Shown piece by piece: positions 6,545-9,083 of a stretch of 9,083 nucleotides of DNA. Positions within the stretch are counted from its first letter, which is position 1. Every line of letters begins with the position of its first letter. Source of the DNA: Pseudomonadota bacterium (GTDB taxonomy: Bacteria > Pseudomonadota > Alphaproteobacteria > Rhizobiales > Hyphomicrobiaceae). The notes below the pieces were generated by a model. The model had not been told where the DNA came from. It saw nothing but the letters and a program-made list of their open reading frames with translations, and ran no database searches. The position numbers and the translations under genes were made by a program. The stretch is taken from assembly GCA_021813195.1 (NCBI GenBank), contig JAKALI010000129.1, positions 1 to 9,083 of the forward strand. Direction: 5' to 3'.

Positions 6545-7416
6545 TATTCGGGCATGCCGAGGCTCATGATGGGCCGCTCGCTTGATGCTGAGGCGCTCGC
6601 AGCCCGGAACGCGCCAGCCGTGCTGCCCGACTCCGCCGGCGAGACAGCGGTCTGAGCCGACTGAAGCGTCTTGAAATAGGCGATGTTCGATTTGGCAGTT
6701 TCAGGCGGCAACGTGGACTGGGCAATCTTGGCAGCCTCCTCGACCTTGCCATTGAGCCCCAAGATCAGGGCGAGGTTCTGTTTGGCCTGAGGTTCGGCGG
6801 CATGGGCGGCGGCCTGCCGCAACACTCGCTCAGCCTCGGCTTGCTTGCCTTCGAGCGCGTAGCTGAGGGCCAGATTGTTGAGGACGGATGGCGCCTCGGG
6901 GGCCTGAGCCAGGGCTTTGGCAAATTGGGCTTGCGCCTCGGTTTGCTTGCCGGCGGCCGACAATGCGGCGCCGTACGCCGATTGCAAGCGCCAATTCGGT
7001 GCTTTGGGATCCTGGGCTTTGGCCAACAGCCGCTCGGCCTTGTCGATCTGTCCAATTTCCAACGCCAGAAGGCCGCGCTCTGCGATAAGTGCCGGTTCCG
7101 TGTCGGCACCGGCAGCCTTGTCGAGCAACGCCAGCGCCTCGGCTTTGCGGCCCATGCCCCGCAAGCTGCGTGCTTCTCGGATTACGGTCGCCGTCTGCGG
7201 CCGTGCAGAAATTTCAGAAGGCGGAGCGGGGGGAGGTGCCGAAGCGGGAAGTGCCGCAGTGTCCACGGGGGTTAAGGCTGCGGAGTTGGCGAGGTCGAGA
7301 GATGTCAGGCCTTCCCCTGTCTGTGCGCAAGCTGAACACAGGAGGGCCGACAGGAGAGAAGCGGTCAACGGCAGCGGCCGGGCTTGCGCGGACTGACGAG
7401 AAAGCTTGCGCAACAT
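6544..7416 (-). CDS. tadD: TadD-type TPR lipoprotein of the Flp pilus
   Basis: TadD is a tetratricopeptide lipoprotein thought to act as a pilotin or assembly factor for the Tad secretin. The 290-residue product begins with a signal peptide ending LLCSAC (probable lipidated Cys30; the -3 residue is Cys, an imperfect lipobox). A Pro/Ala-rich linker follows to about 70. TPR-like helical pairs run from about 74 to 245. The clearest are NWRLQSAYGAALSAAGKQ (141-158) and PSVLNNLALSYALEGKQAEA (176-195), then QNLALILGLNGKVEEA. The NWR..S..GAAL, PSVLNNLALSYAL, QNLALILGLNGK and SNIAYFKTL stretches are typical of rhizobial-type TadD. The tail (255-290) is Ser/Ala-rich. GAGGGG seven bases before the ATG at 7416 supports this start over a TTG at 7443. 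It is on the opposite strand to cpaCD, so it is transcribed separately. The family is well supported; the gene name is by resemblance. Confidence 0.85.
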   Translation of the reverse strand: MLRKLSRQSAQARPLPLTASLLSALLCSACAQTGEGLTSLDLANSAALTPVDTAALPASAPPPAPPSEISARPQTATVIREARSLRGMGRKAEALALLDKAAGADTEPALIAERGLLALEIGQIDKAERLLAKAQDPKAPNWRLQSAYGAALSAAGKQTEAQAQFAKALAQAPEAPSVLNNLALSYALEGKQAEAERVLRQAAAHAAEPQAKQNLALILGLNGKVEEAAKIAQSTLPPETAKSNIAYFKTLQSAQTAVSPAESGSTAGAFRAASASASSERPIMSLGMPE

Positions 7417-7455
7417 GATGATTCCCCTCCACAAATGGCCCAAGTGGCTCGCGGG

Positions 7456-7515
7456 CTAAGCGTATCAGGTCACACGACGCATCGTTAAACACCCGACACG
7501 CACTTTGACGCTTAG
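7456..7515. repeat. 8-bp inverted repeat in the tadD/peroxidase divergent spacer
   Basis: CTAAGCGT (7456-7463) and ACGCTTAG (7508-7515) are perfect complements whose start points are 52 bp apart, close to five helical turns. The right arm overlaps TTGACG (7505-7510), a good -35 match for the peroxidase gene, although no convincing -10 follows. The spacer is only 228 nt and divergent, so a shared operator is possible. A chance 8-bp repeat in this length is not unlikely. Confidence 0.3.
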
Positions 7516-7644
7516 TGGGGCCAGTGATGGGATGATTCGCCTCTGCCAAGGGGTGGCGGGCGGGTTCTGTCCCCACTATCCCCAGATCGGGTGTGCGAGG
7601 CGGGTTTCAGAGCTGGTGGGGCGGAAAAGGCAGGATTTGGCGTT

Positions 7645-8694
7645 ATGCGAGCAGGGGCGCAAATGATTGCCGTCGCACTGGGGTCAGCTCTGGCCGTTTT
7701 GGCTTGCGCGGTGGTGGCCGCCGTCGGCGGTGACGTTGCTGCGCTAACCTCGGCCAACTCCGATGCGGGACCGCAGTTTCTGGCGCGGGATGCGATCTGG
7801 CGGTCGATTTTCGCCCGCCCGAATTTGCCTCCACCTGCGACCCTCGATCACATAGCGACCGCGCGCATCGCTCTCGGGAGGACCTTGTTCGAGGACGCCC
7901 GTCTGTCCGGCCCGGGGACGCGCGCGTGTGCGTCTTGTCATCGACAGGAGCTCGGGTTCACCGATGGGCTCATTCGACCTGTTGGTCTTAATGGTGAGCT
8001 GCTCAAGCGCAACACGCCGCATTTGTGGAATCTGGCATTTGCCAGTCGTTTCGATTGGGATGGACGGGCGGGTTCGCTCGAAGAGCAGGCGCTGCGCCCC
8101 CTGTTGTCGCGTGCGGAAATGGCCGCAGACGTCGACGCGGTGGCGCGGCGTTTCGCATCGGATGCAGACATGCGCGCGCGCTTTGTTGCGGCATTTCCGG
8201 GACCTGATCCAATCACCTCCGAAACGATCCGCGCAGCACTTGCCGCATATGTGCGCACACTCGTATCGCCGCCAACCCGGTTTGATCGTTGGGTCGAAGG
8301 TTACGATGTGGCTCTAACCGCCGAAGAATTGGCCGGGCTTCGGATCTTTGTTGGCAAAGGCGGTTGTGTTGCCTGCCATGGCGGATGGCGCTTCACCGAC
8401 GACGACTTTCACGACATTGGTTTGCCTGTCGCGGCCGCTAATGCGGATTTGGGTCGCGGCGCTCTGCCTGGCGGACGCGCTGGAGTGCCACACTTCAAGA
8501 CACCCGGCCTCCGCGATGTGGCGCGCACGGCGCCCTATATGCACGATGGCTCACTCGCCACGCTCCAAGACGTGATCGGGCACTATGCAGGGGGCATCAT
8601 CGCACGCCCGTCATTGGCGACGAACCTCGTTCGCGATCTTGAACTCACGGACGACGAGCGCGCGCACTTGATCGCCTTCCTGCGGACGCTCTGA
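7645..8694 (+). CDS. Di-heme cytochrome c peroxidase (CcpA/MauG superfamily)
   Basis: This family reduces hydrogen peroxide in the periplasm using two c-type hemes, or, in MauG-like members, performs protein or substrate oxidation. The 349-residue product has an N-terminal signal sequence or anchor (hydrophobic about 7-28). It has two heme-attachment motifs, CASCH (95-99) and CVACH (241-245), in the usual two-domain arrangement. Between them are the family stretches RNTPHLWNLAF (122-132) and FDWDGRAGSLEEQA (136-149). The C-terminal part has FKTPGLRDVARTAPYMHDGS (284-303) and HYAGG. M299 in PYMHDG is in the region where a distal ligand of the high-potential heme is expected, but I cannot assign the ligand by eye. 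The frame opens at a GTG at 7591. The ATG at 7645 gives a compact signal sequence, and the ATG at 7663, preceded by AGGGG, is also possible. No methylamine dehydrogenase genes are nearby, so a MauG role proper is not supported. Confidence 0.9.
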   Translation: MRAGAQMIAVALGSALAVLACAVVAAVGGDVAALTSANSDAGPQFLARDAIWRSIFARPNLPPPATLDHIATARIALGRTLFEDARLSGPGTRACASCHRQELGFTDGLIRPVGLNGELLKRNTPHLWNLAFASRFDWDGRAGSLEEQALRPLLSRAEMAADVDAVARRFASDADMRARFVAAFPGPDPITSETIRAALAAYVRTLVSPPTRFDRWVEGYDVALTAEELAGLRIFVGKGGCVACHGGWRFTDDDFHDIGLPVAAANADLGRGALPGGRAGVPHFKTPGLRDVARTAPYMHDGSLATLQDVIGHYAGGIIARPSLATNLVRDLELTDDERAHLIAFLRTL

Positions 8695-8835
8695 TTCGCA
8701 GTCCGGGCAGGTCGAAATCGCTGTTCAGTTTGCACAGAAGATAGACAGTCTCACCTGCATGAGTATCCGCTGATTGCGCATCTCACGCCGCGATTGGCGC
8801 AAAAAGTGCGCGCGAAATGAGGGAAATGCAATCCA

Positions 8836-8851
8836 TTTCGCAGCAGCGAAA
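8836..8851. repeat. 6-bp hairpin in the right-hand spacer
   Basis: TTTCGC and GCGAAA pair perfectly around an AGCA loop, flanked by A- and T-rich sequence. It may be an operator or a weak terminator. Its position about 160 nt before the next gene does not decide between them. Confidence 0.3.
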
Positions 8852-8894
8852 AATTCCGATTAATTATCCGCCAACCACGGTTCATATTCTAATC

Positions 8895-8923
8895 TTGCGC
8901 AAAAGATAGGCGAAGCGTATCGT
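8895..8923 (+). promoter_or_regulatory. Candidate promoter for the gene at 9011
   Basis: TTGCGC (8895-8900) and TATCGT (8918-8923) are separated by 17 nt, about 88 nt before the ATG. The match to consensus is modest. The -35 has the same TTGCG core as the candidate before the CDF gene. Confidence 0.3.
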
Positions 8924-9010
8924 TCCTATTCAACGAGAAAAGCCAGAGGGAAGGCGGCCACCATTTCAGCCGGTCACCGGGAACGGGACCACAACTGACG
9001 CGGGGTGCCC

Positions 9011-9083
9011 ATGGTCGAACTTCTGGTGTCCGTCTGCCTGCTATCGGATCCCTCTCGCTGCAAGGATGTCAGCCTCGTCTTCG
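9011..9083 (+). CDS. Small Cys-containing conserved hypothetical (5' end only)
   Basis: Only 24 codons are visible before the right edge. The peptide begins MVELLVSVCLLSDPSRCKDV and continues SLVF. This pattern (a hydrophobic strand, a Cys, a short polar turn with P-S-x-C-K-D, then a second strand) resembles a family of small Cys-containing proteins common in Hyphomicrobiales that has no assigned function. The resemblance is from memory and rests on few residues. A GGGG run about six bases before the ATG can serve as the ribosome binding site. The candidate promoter at 8895-8923 lies upstream. Confidence 0.6.
   Translation, partial: MVELLVSVCLLSDPSRCKDVSLVF

Larger units (their letters stand above)
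8695..9010. other. 316-nt intergenic spacer with small repeats
   Basis: I see no gene here. The spacer is more AT-rich than its neighbours. It contains GCGCA-AAAAG-TGCGC (8797-8811), a TTTCGC-AGCA-GCGAAA hairpin (8836-8851), and a 17-nt imperfect direct repeat (8730-8746 and 8895-8911, 14 identities). Neither hairpin is followed by a T-run, so no terminator of the peroxidase gene is evident. Confidence 0.5.

Noticed and set aside
7645..8694. Naming the peroxidase mauG.
   Set aside because: No methylamine dehydrogenase genes are present, and the distal ligand cannot be assigned by eye; only the superfamily is supported.

Overview
The window looks like a chromosomal stretch from a GC-rich alphaproteobacterium, most likely of the Hyphomicrobiales (inference). 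The grounds are the family resemblance of its Tad/Cpa pilus proteins (vWA-type TadG, CpaC, CpaD, TadD) and the strong G/C third-position bias of the genes. I see no tRNA, rRNA, CRISPR array, transposase or integrase.

Layout from left to right: (1) 1-999, minus strand, most of a BT1/folate-biopterin-type MFS transporter whose C-terminus lies off the left edge. (2) A divergent spacer of about 200 nt with competing inverted repeats. (3) 1197-2876, plus strand, a TadG-like Flp pilus protein: an inner-membrane anchor followed by a periplasmic von Willebrand A domain. (4) A 495-nt gap with two strong inverted-repeat structures and no credible gene. (5) 3372-5638, plus strand, cpaC (pilus secretin) and cpaD (pilus lipoprotein), translationally coupled by a 4-nt overlap. 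(6) 5863-6489, plus strand, a compact six-helix CDF-like cation transporter with its own candidate promoter and operator. (7) 6544-7416, minus strand, a TadD-type TPR lipoprotein. (8) 7645-8694, plus strand, a secreted di-heme cytochrome c peroxidase of the CcpA/MauG superfamily. (9) A 316-nt spacer. (10) From 9011 to the right edge, plus strand, the first 24 codons of a small Cys-containing conserved hypothetical protein.

Functionally the core is part of a tight-adherence (Flp/Tad type IVc) pilus locus: outer-membrane secretin CpaC, its lipoprotein partner CpaD, the pilotin-like TPR lipoprotein TadD, and the vWA pseudopilin-like TadG. The cytoplasmic and inner-membrane machinery (CpaB, CpaE, the ATPase CpaF/TadA, TadB, TadC, prepilin peptidase, Flp pilin) is not in the window. 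The locus is therefore either split on the chromosome or interrupted by the transporter gene. The BT1 transporter, the CDF transporter and the peroxidase have no evident functional tie to the pilus.

I did not find a convincing undescribed multi-gene system. The items most worth a second look are non-coding: the structured gap before cpaC, the promoter/operator arrangement before the CDF gene, the three-arm repeat before the BT1 transporter, and a nine-C tract inside tadG.
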